Shown here piece after piece: positions 1 through 7,754 of a stretch of DNA of 16,633 bases. Positions within the stretch are counted from its first letter, which is position 1; each line of letters opens with the position of its first letter. Position numbers and translations under genes: made by a program. The notes beneath the pieces were generated by a model that ran no database searches, was not told where the DNA came from, and saw only the letters and a list, made by a program, of their open reading frames with translations. Origin of the DNA: an uncultured Clostridia bacterium (GTDB taxonomy: Bacteria > Bacillota > Clostridia > Oscillospirales > QAKW01); contig CALXGU010000012.1 in NCBI GenBank assembly GCA_944387905.1, positions 1-16,633 of the forward strand. The letters run 5' to 3'.

Positions 1-609
1 CACGACAAGTTCGTCACAAATATTTGAAACCTCAGACAAAATATGGCTGGAAAGAATAACAGTATGGTCACTGCCTAAAGATTGTATAAGCCCGCGTATC
101 TCGATTATTTGATTGGGATCAAGCCCAACCATAGGCTCATCAAGAATTATGTATTCCGGATCGCCTAAAAGTGCCTGAGCAAGACCGACGCGCTGTTTAT
201 ACCCTTTTGACAGGTTGTTGATTATTCTATCTTTTATCTGGCTGATGCCTGTACTGTTGATGACCCTGTCGATTTCGGCGGCGCACTCGCTTTTTTTCAA
301 TCCTTTTGCTCCGGCTGCAAAATGAAGAAATTCCGCTGGCGTCATTTCTGGATATAAAGGCGGTGTCTCTGGAAGATAGCCTATAAGCCGCTTAGCTTTT
401 ATCGGCTTTGATGATATTTCATAGCCGTCAATAATAACATCGCCGCTTGTGGCAGAAAGACAGCCGGTCATGATGTTCATAGTAGAGGATTTTCCGGCGC
501 CGTTAGGACCTAACAAGCCGTAAATTTTGCCTTTTTCAAACTTAAAGCTTATTCCGTTTAACGCTGCGTTTTTGCCGTAATGTTTAGTGATATTCTGCAA
601 CTCTATCAA
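1..609 (-). CDS. ABC transporter ATP-binding protein, partial (C-terminus off the left edge)
   Basis: This is the nucleotide-binding subunit of an ABC transporter; 203 residues are present before the window edge. Walker A (GPNGAGKS) lies at residues 34-41, the signature LSKGY at 133-137, and Walker B with its catalytic Glu (IILDEP) at about 154-159, followed by the D-loop GLDP and a switch-His segment (LSSHILSEV). The signature reads LSKGYKQR, as in the CcmA/GldA/NatA-like subfamily that pairs with ABC-2 type permeases, so an exporter or membrane-protein-associated ABC system is inferred; the substrate is unknown. The start is TTG (607-609), chosen because AAGGAGG (617-623) sits 7 nt upstream and the protein then begins in the usual place for the family. 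Its permease is expected further left. No convincing promoter was found in 610-740. Confidence 0.93.
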   Translation of the reverse strand, partial: MIELQNITKHYGKNAALNGISFKFEKGKIYGLLGPNGAGKSSTMNIMTGCLSATSGDVIIDGYEISSKPIKAKRLIGYLPETPPLYPEMTPAEFLHFAAGAKGLKKSECAAEIDRVINSTGISQIKDRIINNLSKGYKQRVGLAQALLGDPEYIILDEPMVGLDPNQIIEIRGLIQSLGSDHTVILSSHILSEVSNICDELVV

Positions 610-740
610 TCTGATTCCTCCTTTTTATAAAATATATTCCATAAATGTTAACGTGGCATTAACTGTATTTTAATATAAACAAAATTACATGTCATAATCT
701 ATCATATTTTAAAGCGAAATTCCAAATCATGTTTTATGCA

Positions 741-774
741 AATAAAAGTGCCGGAGCAAAAACTTTGCTCCGGC
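741..774 (-). terminator. Rho-independent terminator of the tRNA-Arg gene
   Basis: A perfect 11-bp inverted repeat (GCCGGAGCAAA, 750-760, with 764-774) has a 3-nt loop. Read on the minus strand, it is followed by a T-rich tail (741-749). It starts only one base beyond the CCA end of the tRNA, so it must terminate that transcript. Confidence 0.88.
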
Positions 775-775
775 A

Positions 776-852
776 TGGCGCGCCCGAAGGAATTCGAATC
801 CCCGACCTTCCGCTTAGGAGGCGGACGCTCTATCCTGCTGAGCTACGGGCGC
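776..852 (-). tRNA. tRNA-Arg (anticodon CCT)
   Basis: On the minus strand the 77 nt fold into a full cloverleaf. The acceptor is GCGCCCG (846-852) paired with CGGGCGC. The D-arm begins TAGCTCAGC. The anticodon arm TCCGC/GCGGA carries the loop CTCCTAA, giving anticodon CCT. The T-arm has loop TTCGAAT with two G-U pairs in its stem. The discriminator is G and the CCA end is encoded (776-778). It decodes AGG arginine codons. It stands alone, with its own promoter and a terminator immediately behind it. Confidence 0.97.
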
Positions 853-867
853 ATATAAAGCTTTATA

Positions 868-896
868 ATTTTATTTCAATTTTGTTTTTTTGTCAA
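868..896 (-). promoter_or_regulatory. Promoter of tRNA-Arg
   Basis: On the minus strand a consensus -35 TTGACA (891-896) is separated by 17 bp from -10 TAAAAT (868-873). Initiation would fall near 861, leaving a leader of about 9 nt before the mature tRNA 5' end at 852. The near-ideal sigma-A sequence suits a strongly expressed stable RNA. Confidence 0.82.
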
Positions 897-917
897 TATT
901 AATCGTAAAATATTTGC

Positions 918-946
918 TTTACATATTAATGTCAATGTGTTATAAT
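918..946 (+). promoter_or_regulatory. Promoter of nrdR
   Basis: TTTACA (918-923), a 17-bp spacer and a perfect TATAAT (941-946) form a sigma-A promoter whose start would lie near 952. The resulting leader of about 29 nt contains the ribosome site GGAGG (967-971). It is back to back with the tRNA promoter, the two -35 boxes being 21 bp apart. Confidence 0.82.
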
Positions 947-980
947 CATAGAAAATTTAACCCTTTGGAGGTTGTAAAAA

Positions 981-1433
981 ATGAAATGTCCTTTTTGCGG
1001 CTGTTTTGAGAGTAAAGTCATTGACTCCCGCCCGACCGATGACGGGGAAAAAATAAGACGCAGACGCGAATGTATCGGCTGCCAGAAACGTTTCACTACT
1101 TTTGAGGCTATTGAGACGATACCTTTGTATGTTATAAAAAAAGACAGCACGCGTGAGAGGTTTTCACGTGATAAAATTTTGGGCGGCCTCATGCGCGCAT
1201 GTGAAAAAAGACCTGTGTCTATCGAAGATATGGAGAAAATTGTTGATGATGTAGAGGCAACAATTGCAAACTCACTTGAAAAAGAAATAACTACCGTGTA
1301 TATAGGCGAACTGGTCATGGACCGTTTAAAGGAAATTGACGATGTTTCATATGTCAGGTTTGCATCTGTGCACAGGCAGTTTAAAGATATACAATCCCTC
1401 TATGAAGAGGTTTCAAAAATCATTAAAAAATAA
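981..1433 (+). CDS. nrdR: Transcriptional repressor NrdR
   Basis: NrdR is a nucleotide-sensing repressor of ribonucleotide reductase operons. The 150-residue length is typical. The N-terminal zinc ribbon is complete, with C3/C6 (CPFC) and C31/C34 (CIGC), and is followed by the basic RRRRE stretch and the RFTTFE motif at the junction. An ATP-cone domain (about residues 46-136) follows; it binds ATP/dATP and tunes oligomerisation and DNA binding. The ATG is preceded by GGAGG at 967-971. The next gene begins 10 nt after the stop, so the two are very likely co-transcribed. No ribonucleotide reductase gene lies in the window, and I saw no paired NrdR-box-like repeats at this gene's own promoter, so its targets are presumably elsewhere. 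Confidence 0.97.
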   Translation: MKCPFCGCFESKVIDSRPTDDGEKIRRRRECIGCQKRFTTFEAIETIPLYVIKKDSTRERFSRDKILGGLMRACEKRPVSIEDMEKIVDDVEATIANSLEKEITTVYIGELVMDRLKEIDDVSYVRFASVHRQFKDIQSLYEEVSKIIKK

Positions 1434-1443
1434 GGAGAAGAAT

Positions 1444-1968
1444 ATGACTGATTTATTTTATGATAAATATGATGGCGAAATGTTTTTTGATATCCAAGAT
1501 GTTGAAAAAAGCTCTGATAATTACAGCTTTACTATCAAGTCTCAGTATGACGGTAAAGTTATAGGCGCCCGTATCACAATACCTGTTTTAATTAGACGTT
1601 CGCTGTTTAAAACATATAAATTCGTGAAAACAAATTCGCAACTTAAAATTACTTCGATCGGCCAGGAAAGCGATGATTTTATCTGCGTTCTGGAAAGTCT
1701 TTTGAAACCTGCCTACAAGTCGTCAAAGCATTTTTCAGATGAACCGGATCCTGTGGATTTTTCCGTCCTCAATCGTGAAATCTACGATTTGGACACAGAT
1801 AAAATCTATCTTAAGTTATTTAACGGAGAAGATCAGTCTGATTTTGAAGAAGATGAAAAAATAAATCTTGAAATGAACTTTACATTCAATCTGTCCAGCA
1901 ATAAAGCATCGCTTATAGAGGTGCGCGATGGTTACAGCGCAGATTTAATAGCAGTTTTGATGAAATGA
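1444..1968 (+). CDS. Hypothetical protein, 174 residues, co-transcribed with nrdR
   Basis: I do not recognise this protein. Its ATG has a good ribosome site (AAGGAG at 1432-1437, overlapping the nrdR stop), and a terminator follows directly, so it is the last gene of a two-gene nrdR transcript. An in-frame upstream ATG at 1336 is rejected because it lies inside nrdR and lacks a ribosome site. The product is acidic, soluble-looking and probably beta-rich. It has no signal peptide or membrane segment and only one Cys (in DDFICVLESL), so a metal-binding Cys cluster is excluded. An Asp/Glu-rich stretch (NGEDQSDFEEDEK) lies in the last third. Codon use resembles its neighbours. Function is unknown; linkage to nrdR is the only clue. 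Confidence 0.85.
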   Translation: MTDLFYDKYDGEMFFDIQDVEKSSDNYSFTIKSQYDGKVIGARITIPVLIRRSLFKTYKFVKTNSQLKITSIGQESDDFICVLESLLKPAYKSSKHFSDEPDPVDFSVLNREIYDLDTDKIYLKLFNGEDQSDFEEDEKINLEMNFTFNLSSNKASLIEVRDGYSADLIAVLMK

Positions 1969-1972
1969 TTAT

Positions 1973-2012
1973 AAAAAGGGTCCGAAGAAATTCAGACCTT
2001 TTTATCTATTTT
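1973..2012 (+). terminator. Terminator after the nrdR operon
   Basis: AAAAAGGGTC (1973-1982) pairs with GACCTTTTT (1995-2003) with one bulged G, and an inner GAA/TTC pairing extends the stem. A T-rich stretch follows. The hairpin begins 4 nt after the upstream stop codon. Confidence 0.8.
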
Positions 2013-2013
2013 G

Positions 2014-2043
2014 TTGAAAAGTACACTGCTTGTGTGTTAAAAT
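2014..2043 (+). promoter_or_regulatory. Promoter of the moxR-DUF58-transglutaminase operon
   Basis: TTGAAA (2014-2019), an 18-bp spacer and TAAAAT (2038-2043) fit a sigma-A promoter. Initiation would fall near 2050, giving a leader of about 27 nt with GGGAG (2062-2066) before the TTG start. It follows straight after the preceding terminator. Confidence 0.65.
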
Positions 2044-2076
2044 GTTATTAAAATATATGACGGGAGAACAAATACA

Positions 2077-3045
2077 TTGAACAATAATATTGAAAGATCT
2101 TACATGGTATGTGCGTCAATAATGAATGAAGTCAATAAAGTTATTATAGGAAAACCTGATGCTGTAAGACTGCTTATGCTGTCGTTGATATGCGGTGGTC
2201 ATGTTCTTATTGAGGATGTTCCCGGTGTCGGCAAAACAACTATTGCAGCAGCGCTTGCTAAAGCTACAGGTCTTGATTTCAAGCGAGTTCAGCTGACTCC
2301 TGATGTCATGGCCAGTGACATCACCGGTTTTTCTGTGTATGATAAAAATCTCGGCGCGCTGAGCTATAATCCAGGTGTCGTTATGACAAATATACTCATT
2401 GCAGATGAAATAAACAGAACGTCACCTAAGACACAGTCAGCGCTTTTGGAGGCAATGGAAGAAAAACAGGTCACAGTTGACGGAGTTACACATAAGCTGC
2501 CCGTTCCTTTTATGGTGATAGCGACTGAAAACCCTCTCGGTTTTGTCGGAACATATCCGTTGCCGGAGGCTCAGCTGGACAGGTTCCTTATGAGATTTGT
2601 AATAGGTTATCCGCAAAAACAGGATGAGATTCGGATAATAAGTGATCGTAAAAGCTCAAATCCTTTGGATAGCGTAAGAGCTGTTGCATCTTCAGATGAT
2701 ATTATAGAATTGCAAAAAACAGTTTCGGAAATATTTGTTGACCGTGAAATTTATAATTATATCGTAGATCTTGTTCAAGCAACAAGAACAAATAAAAATA
2801 TTGTACTTGCGGCATCACCGCGCGCTTCAATTGCTCTTATAAAAGCTTCATGTGCTAATGCTCTTATCAGCGGCAGAAATTATGTTATACCCGCAGACGT
2901 CGCTCAAATGTATAAGTTTGTTGTAGAACACAGAATAGTACTGTCAGCTGAAGTCAGGCTTGAACAAACGACTCCCGGCCAGGTGCTGGATTCTATTTTT
3001 AAAAATACAGTAATGCCTATTTTAAAAACAGCAAAGGAATCATAA
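2077..3045 (+). CDS. MoxR family AAA+ ATPase
   Basis: This is a MoxR-type AAA+ chaperone-like ATPase, a family usually coupled to von Willebrand-like or DUF58 partners and thought to assist assembly or activation of protein complexes. At 322 residues it has the normal length. Walker A is VPGVGKTT (48-55), Walker B LIADEIN (107-113), sensor 1 ATENP (149-153), and a finger-bearing LDRF lies at 167-170. The family hallmark PLPEAQLDRF is intact, and an alpha-helical lid follows to the C-terminus. The start is TTG at 2077, supported by GGGAG 10 nt upstream; no better ATG fits before the conserved region. The DUF58 gene starts 2 nt after the stop, indicating co-transcription and probable translational coupling. 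Confidence 0.95.
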   Translation: MNNNIERSYMVCASIMNEVNKVIIGKPDAVRLLMLSLICGGHVLIEDVPGVGKTTIAAALAKATGLDFKRVQLTPDVMASDITGFSVYDKNLGALSYNPGVVMTNILIADEINRTSPKTQSALLEAMEEKQVTVDGVTHKLPVPFMVIATENPLGFVGTYPLPEAQLDRFLMRFVIGYPQKQDEIRIISDRKSSNPLDSVRAVASSDDIIELQKTVSEIFVDREIYNYIVDLVQATRTNKNIVLAASPRASIALIKASCANALISGRNYVIPADVAQMYKFVVEHRIVLSAEVRLEQTTPGQVLDSIFKNTVMPILKTAKES

Positions 3046-3047
3046 AA

Positions 3048-4229
3048 ATGTATAAATCTCGATTGATTTATTTGGCGATCATTATCGCGGCATTTATATT
3101 TTCTCAGGCTCTGTATGAATCGGTGTCATATATGACATTGATAATCGTTCTGGCACTTCCCGTGATATCCGTATTGTTGGCTGTTTTCAGCTTTCCGTTG
3201 TTAAATGTGAAAATAGCTATAAATAATAATAGTATTTTCAGATACTCATATTTTATTGTTAAAATCAGTTTGATTAGTCATAGCCCTTTTGTTTCACCTA
3301 CGTTTAAAATTAATTGTTCCATGCCGGATGATGAAGGCGCGTATATGGAAAAAGTGACATTTATATCAAATATGTCAGCAGGACGCGGAGGCAGTATCGA
3401 CTATCCACGATTTTTCGCAAACAGAGGAAAATATTGCCTTAGCATTGATTCTATTGAGTATTTCGATTTTCTTAAGCTTATTAAATTTAAAAAGAAATAT
3501 AATAAGGCGATATTTATAACAGTAAAGCCATGTGATATTGAATTGCAGCTGCCTGTTTCTTCTGAACTTCAAAGGCAGGAAAACAGTATGATTTCCGGTA
3601 TGACTCCGGTAGCGAGCGGCGGCGATATGTTTGCTGTACGTGATTATATTTTCGGTGACAGTATGAGAAATGTACACTGGAAATTATCCGCAAAAAGTGA
3701 AGATATCGTAGTAAAAACATTTGCGGAAAATATTTATGACCAAGCAATTGTAATATCAGATTTGTCAAGTTATTATGAAAATGAATTTTTGGCAAAGAGT
3801 ATGACTGACTGCGTAATAGAAGCAACCCTTTCTGCTGTCAATGACTACAGTAAAAGTTCTGTGCGATTCAGTCTGATTTATAATTTGGGGAAAGATGAAA
3901 ATAAATATTTGACCATAACATCACCGGCTGACAGTATTAATGCCAAAAATTCAATAATGATGTCGCCCATGGTAAAAAATTCAAGTGTCACCGATCTTCT
4001 GCAAAATGTTGATCTTAATTTGATTTCCGGCTGTGAAGTCTGCCTTATAACGTCATTGGGATCTGATGAAATGATGAAAAAGGTCAAAGCAATGTTTATG
4101 GACAGAAAATGCGGGTTAAAAGTAATAAGAATCACCGAGCACGATGTTCCTGAGTCGGATGGCGTACTGTCATATTCTAAAGGATACATTGAAAAATTGT
4201 GCAGGAGCAAGGCCAATGAATCACGCTGA
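3048..4229 (+). CDS. DUF58 domain membrane protein
   Basis: A 393-residue member of the DUF58 family, which sits beside MoxR ATPases in many bacteria. Two N-terminal membrane segments (about residues 6-22 and 27-48) precede an extended region and then the conserved DUF58 core. The hallmark is clear: GGDMFAVRDYIFGDSMRNVHWKLSAK, with the HWK at 210-212. The following von Willebrand A-like strand reads ISDLSSY (D238, S240, Y242), so the third position of the DxSxS metal motif is a Tyr, not a Ser. The ATG at 3048 lies 2 nt after the moxR stop. The ribosome site is AAAGGA, inside the end of moxR. The transglutaminase gene overlaps its last 14 nt. The biochemical role of the family is not established; linkage suggests a MoxR client. 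Confidence 0.93.
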   Translation: MYKSRLIYLAIIIAAFIFSQALYESVSYMTLIIVLALPVISVLLAVFSFPLLNVKIAINNNSIFRYSYFIVKISLISHSPFVSPTFKINCSMPDDEGAYMEKVTFISNMSAGRGGSIDYPRFFANRGKYCLSIDSIEYFDFLKLIKFKKKYNKAIFITVKPCDIELQLPVSSELQRQENSMISGMTPVASGGDMFAVRDYIFGDSMRNVHWKLSAKSEDIVVKTFAENIYDQAIVISDLSSYYENEFLAKSMTDCVIEATLSAVNDYSKSSVRFSLIYNLGKDENKYLTITSPADSINAKNSIMMSPMVKNSSVTDLLQNVDLNLISGCEVCLITSLGSDEMMKKVKAMFMDRKCGLKVIRITEHDVPESDGVLSYSKGYIEKLCRSKANESR

Positions 4230-6792
4230 TAGTAAAATAGCTGCAAAAGTTATATTTTCGGAATTGACTGTTGACAAGAAAGCAAGCAAAAATATTCCTT
4301 TTATTTTTCAAATATTGCTGCTATTTACAGCACTTTCCGGTTTTTTATACTGCGTTTCCACTTCTGTGGTAATGCCGATCAGTTATGCTAAAATTGCCGT
4401 TATAAGCTTGATTTGTATTGTTATTTGTTCTTTGTTTACATTGAATAAACGTCTATATCTTTGGTTTATCGGCATTTTCGGCGCAGCTTTTTTTTGCGTT
4501 ATTTTTCTTATTAAGTCATTAAGAAACTTTATTTTTGACGCTTTTGAATTTTGTTATAATCTTACTGTGAAGATAGTGGTAGATCAGGGCTATATAAACT
4601 ATCAGAGCGCGATGACAGGGGATATAACAGAACAGCTGGAACAGCCTGAGCTTGTAGAAAAATATTTTTACTGTGTAATTATCACTCTTGCCATTTTGTT
4701 TGCGGTATTGTTTGCATCAACAATGATGAAAAAGTCTCTTGTCTGGTTAAGTGTACTGCCGTGCTTTATTGTTCTTACGCCGTCATTATATTTCGGAGCT
4801 GTTCCGAGCGGAAGTGCTTTTTGTATTTTTATTTCAGGAATAATCGGCTGCTACTCTGAAAGCATTGCCTACTTTGTACATAAAAATATTGCAAAGAACA
4901 AAACTGAAGAGAAAGATAAAGATTACGGTTATATAATGCGCTGCGCTGCAAACGGGTTTACAAGTGCAATTGTAGTTTTAGTATCCTCACTGTTGATTTA
5001 TTCTTCAGTTTATTCAAATGATATATTGCAGTTTGACAGTATTCGTCGGATTCTTGACGATATATCCACAAAAATAATGAATAATTTGTTTTATGAACAA
5101 TATGAAACAGCAGAGGGTGCAATAGGCGGACTTCTTGACGGCAATATCCTTGAACTCGAAACTCCTAATTTCAGACAACTTCCAGTCATGTCAGTCGAAA
5201 CACGTACAAACACAACTTTATATTTACGTGGCTGGATTGGCAATACTCTTACGGACAATGGATGGGAAATACTGGAAGACGATGATACTGATAACTATCG
5301 TGACGCAGTAGGGGATGATTTTGACCAGTATACACAGATGTACGATTATACCAAGCTGGTTTCTAAGCGTGAGCTGCTTGAATCCAATACGAACAGCGAT
5401 ACCTCTCTTCTGGGATTCGTATATGATACAGTTACCGTAAAAGCCAAATTTACAAAAAGCTTAATGCTGTTTTTGCCGGTTACTGGTTTGGATGATGATA
5501 TAGAGGGTGAGTACAGCGGAATTGATTCGGTGGGGGATAAAATATGTTTTTTTGAAAACAGACGTCCTAACGGTAACGTTTATACGGTTGACACCGTTGT
5601 GCAAAATTTTTATAACAGTGAATCATATCTTGATTTTAAGGAAAAACAAGATGATTATGAATTTATGGCAAACGCTGTTTTAAATAAAACGTCAGATCTG
5701 AATGAAGAAGAACAGTTCATGTATGATGAACGTCAATACAGAAAATATGTAGAAGAAAACTATCTTATTTTACCTGAAAATATTGAATTTCTGTCGGACT
5801 TGTCGCAGGAGTTGACAAGAGATTATGATGATGATTTCAGTAAAGCTCTTGCTGTTGAAAGATATTTTAAAAACAATTACAACTATTCATTAAACTTTGC
5901 AAAGCATGATGGTAATGTTGTTGAAAAAATAAAATATTTGATCGAAGAATCAAAAACAGCATATTGTACGTATTACGCCACAGCAATGACACTGATGATG
6001 AGAACGATGGATATACCGGCAAGGTATGTTACAGGATATCATGCAATGGTTGTTCCTCAGAATGATAAAAACGAATATGTCCGAGAGATCTTAGATGAGG
6101 ATTATCATGCATGGGTAGAGGTATATTTTGACGGTATCGGATGGGTGACTTTCGATCCGACTCCCGGCGTGGGCGGAGACCAGATGATACGTGATTATTC
6201 ATTCCTTGATGAGGGTGGAAACATAATTGCAGATCAAAACGAAGGCGGCAGCAATTTCCTTGAAGAAGAACCTGATGACACTATTGATATCAGTGATGAA
6301 CCTTTAGAATCATATTATGACTTGCCTGTATGGCTTTTGATAATTATCATTTTGGTATCTGTCATTATATTGCTCAGTATTTTGGCAGCGTTGATCATTA
6401 TCACTGTAAACAGCAGGTTCAACAAAAAAATAAACAAAATCTTTGAAATGCCTGATACAGAAATGGTATCTGCCTTATACCCTCGGATTTTAAGACTGTT
6501 AAGTTCTTTGGGGTATCGGCCGCAGCCCGGTGAATCTGTACTTGATTTTGCAAAACGAGTTGATAAAACTTTTATTACGGAGCCGGGACTTGAAAATATC
6601 ATAAGTACTTTGGAAATGACACAATTCTCAGAAAATATTGTAGATCCTTTGGATGCTTTATCGGTGAAGAATTACTTTGAGAGATTGACTGTCATGGTAT
6701 TTTACAGTCTTAATATTTTCAAGAAATATTATTACATGGCTACTATTGACAAGAAAAAAACTAATGAAAAAATTTATTATAAAACAAAATGA
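4216..6792 (+). CDS. Membrane transglutaminase-like protein with DUF4129 tail (TgpA-like)
   Basis: A large membrane protein (858 residues from this start) of the TgpA-like group found with MoxR and DUF58. About seven N-terminal hydrophobic segments lie at roughly residues 29-48, 57-76, 80-100, 150-168, 172-190, 196-216 and 243-265. They are followed by a long extracytoplasmic region with a papain-like transglutaminase core: C584 in AYCTYY, H631 in YHAWVEV and D647 in FDPTPG, a complete triad. One more membrane segment (703-731) and a cytosolic DUF4129 domain end it. The odd number of N-terminal segments places the catalytic core outside. ATG 4216 is chosen over the in-frame ATG 4144 because AGGAG (4203-4207) sits 8 nt upstream. 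It probably modifies or cleaves envelope proteins or peptides; the substrate is unknown. Confidence 0.93.
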   Translation: MNHADSKIAAKVIFSELTVDKKASKNIPFIFQILLLFTALSGFLYCVSTSVVMPISYAKIAVISLICIVICSLFTLNKRLYLWFIGIFGAAFFCVIFLIKSLRNFIFDAFEFCYNLTVKIVVDQGYINYQSAMTGDITEQLEQPELVEKYFYCVIITLAILFAVLFASTMMKKSLVWLSVLPCFIVLTPSLYFGAVPSGSAFCIFISGIIGCYSESIAYFVHKNIAKNKTEEKDKDYGYIMRCAANGFTSAIVVLVSSLLIYSSVYSNDILQFDSIRRILDDISTKIMNNLFYEQYETAEGAIGGLLDGNILELETPNFRQLPVMSVETRTNTTLYLRGWIGNTLTDNGWEILEDDDTDNYRDAVGDDFDQYTQMYDYTKLVSKRELLESNTNSDTSLLGFVYDTVTVKAKFTKSLMLFLPVTGLDDDIEGEYSGIDSVGDKICFFENRRPNGNVYTVDTVVQNFYNSESYLDFKEKQDDYEFMANAVLNKTSDLNEEEQFMYDERQYRKYVEENYLILPENIEFLSDLSQELTRDYDDDFSKALAVERYFKNNYNYSLNFAKHDGNVVEKIKYLIEESKTAYCTYYATAMTLMMRTMDIPARYVTGYHAMVVPQNDKNEYVREILDEDYHAWVEVYFDGIGWVTFDPTPGVGGDQMIRDYSFLDEGGNIIADQNEGGSNFLEEEPDDTIDISDEPLESYYDLPVWLLIIIILVSVIILLSILAALIIITVNSRFNKKINKIFEMPDTEMVSALYPRILRLLSSLGYRPQPGESVLDFAKRVDKTFITEPGLENIISTLEMTQFSENIVDPLDALSVKNYFERLTVMVFYSLNIFKKYYYMATIDKKKTNEKIYYKTK

Positions 6793-7720
6793 CGCAGATC
6801 AGCGTCTGGATAAATTTGTCTCAAAAGCTGCAGCAGGTCTCAGCCCTTCTCTTGTATATAAATACATACGTAAAAAATCCATTAAAGTAAATGGTAAACG
6901 CGCTCAGATATCATACAGGTTGCAGCAGGGAGATATCGTGGAAATGTATATAAACGATGAGTTTTTTTTGCCTAAAAAAACCGGCTTTTTAAACATCGGT
7001 TATAATCCCGACCCAGACATAATTTATGAAGACGAAAATTTAATACTAGCCGATAAAAAGCCCGGTGTTCTTGTGCATGAAAGCTCAGATGAAAAACGCG
7101 ATACATTTATTAATCAGATACTTTTGTATCTCTATAATAAAGGGGAGTATTCGCCGGACACAGAGGCAAGCTTTACTCCTTCACTTTGCAACAGACTGGA
7201 CAAAAATACAGGCGGCATAGTTTTAATTGCCAAAAACGCCAATGCACAGCGTCTGCTTTACGATATTGTCAAGTACAGAAAGATTACAAAAAAATATCTT
7301 GCTCTTGTTCATGGTACTTTTAAAGACAAATCTTCTGTCCTGACAGCATATCTCAAAAAAGATACTGATAAAAATATGGTAGATGTTTCTGATACAGAAA
7401 AACCCGGTTATCGAAAAATAGTCACAGGTTATACTGTTGTTGATCAGTCTGATAAGTTTTCGCTTTTAGAAATTGATCTTATAACAGGCAGAACGCATCA
7501 GATTCGGGCGCATATGGCGCATATCGGCCATCCTATAGTAGGCGACTGTAAATACGGATATGCAAGAGACAACAAAAATTTGCCGTTTACTCATCAGGCG
7601 CTTTATGCCTATTCGGTTGAATTCAAAATCGACGATGAAAAAAACGATCTTTTTTATTTGAACGGCAAAGTATTTAAAGTAAAAAATGTATATTTTGAGA
7701 AATTTTTGTCACGAAAATAA
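6764..7720 (+). CDS. RluA family pseudouridine synthase with S4 domain (RluC/RluD-like)
   Basis: A 318-residue enzyme that isomerises uridine to pseudouridine in RNA. An N-terminal S4 RNA-binding domain spans about residues 3-62. The catalytic domain carries the family motif NRLDKNTGG with the nucleophile Asp at residue 146, and a second motif GRTHQIR at 242-248 running into HMAHIGHPIVGD. S4 plus this core is typical of the RluC/RluD group, which acts on 23S rRNA; the exact target uridines cannot be read from sequence. The ATG at 6764 is preferred over an in-frame TTG at 6746, although neither has a strong ribosome site, so translation probably depends on coupling. The gene overlaps the end of the transglutaminase gene by 29 nt, making it the last member of that operon. 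Confidence 0.93.
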   Translation: MKKFIIKQNDADQRLDKFVSKAAAGLSPSLVYKYIRKKSIKVNGKRAQISYRLQQGDIVEMYINDEFFLPKKTGFLNIGYNPDPDIIYEDENLILADKKPGVLVHESSDEKRDTFINQILLYLYNKGEYSPDTEASFTPSLCNRLDKNTGGIVLIAKNANAQRLLYDIVKYRKITKKYLALVHGTFKDKSSVLTAYLKKDTDKNMVDVSDTEKPGYRKIVTGYTVVDQSDKFSLLEIDLITGRTHQIRAHMAHIGHPIVGDCKYGYARDNKNLPFTHQALYAYSVEFKIDDEKNDLFYLNGKVFKVKNVYFEKFLSRK

Positions 7721-7754
7721 AATCAAAGCAATTTAAAGAAATAAATAGAAAAAA

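Noticed and set aside
850..980. NrdR-box autoregulatory site upstream of nrdR
   Set aside because: No pair of sites resembling the NrdR palindrome is present; only short repeats such as GTCAAT at 892 and 931.
932..1318. Minus-strand open frame of 128 codons opposite nrdR
   Set aside because: It lies entirely over nrdR and its promoter, has no ribosome site, and encodes no recognisable protein.
1336..1443. Upstream in-frame extension of the hypothetical gene into nrdR
   Set aside because: It would overlap nrdR by about 100 bases and lacks a ribosome site, whereas ATG 1444 has AAGGAG at good spacing.
4144..4215. Upstream ATG for the transglutaminase-like gene
   Set aside because: The extra 24 residues lie inside the DUF58 gene with no ribosome site; ATG 4216 has AGGAG 8 nt upstream.
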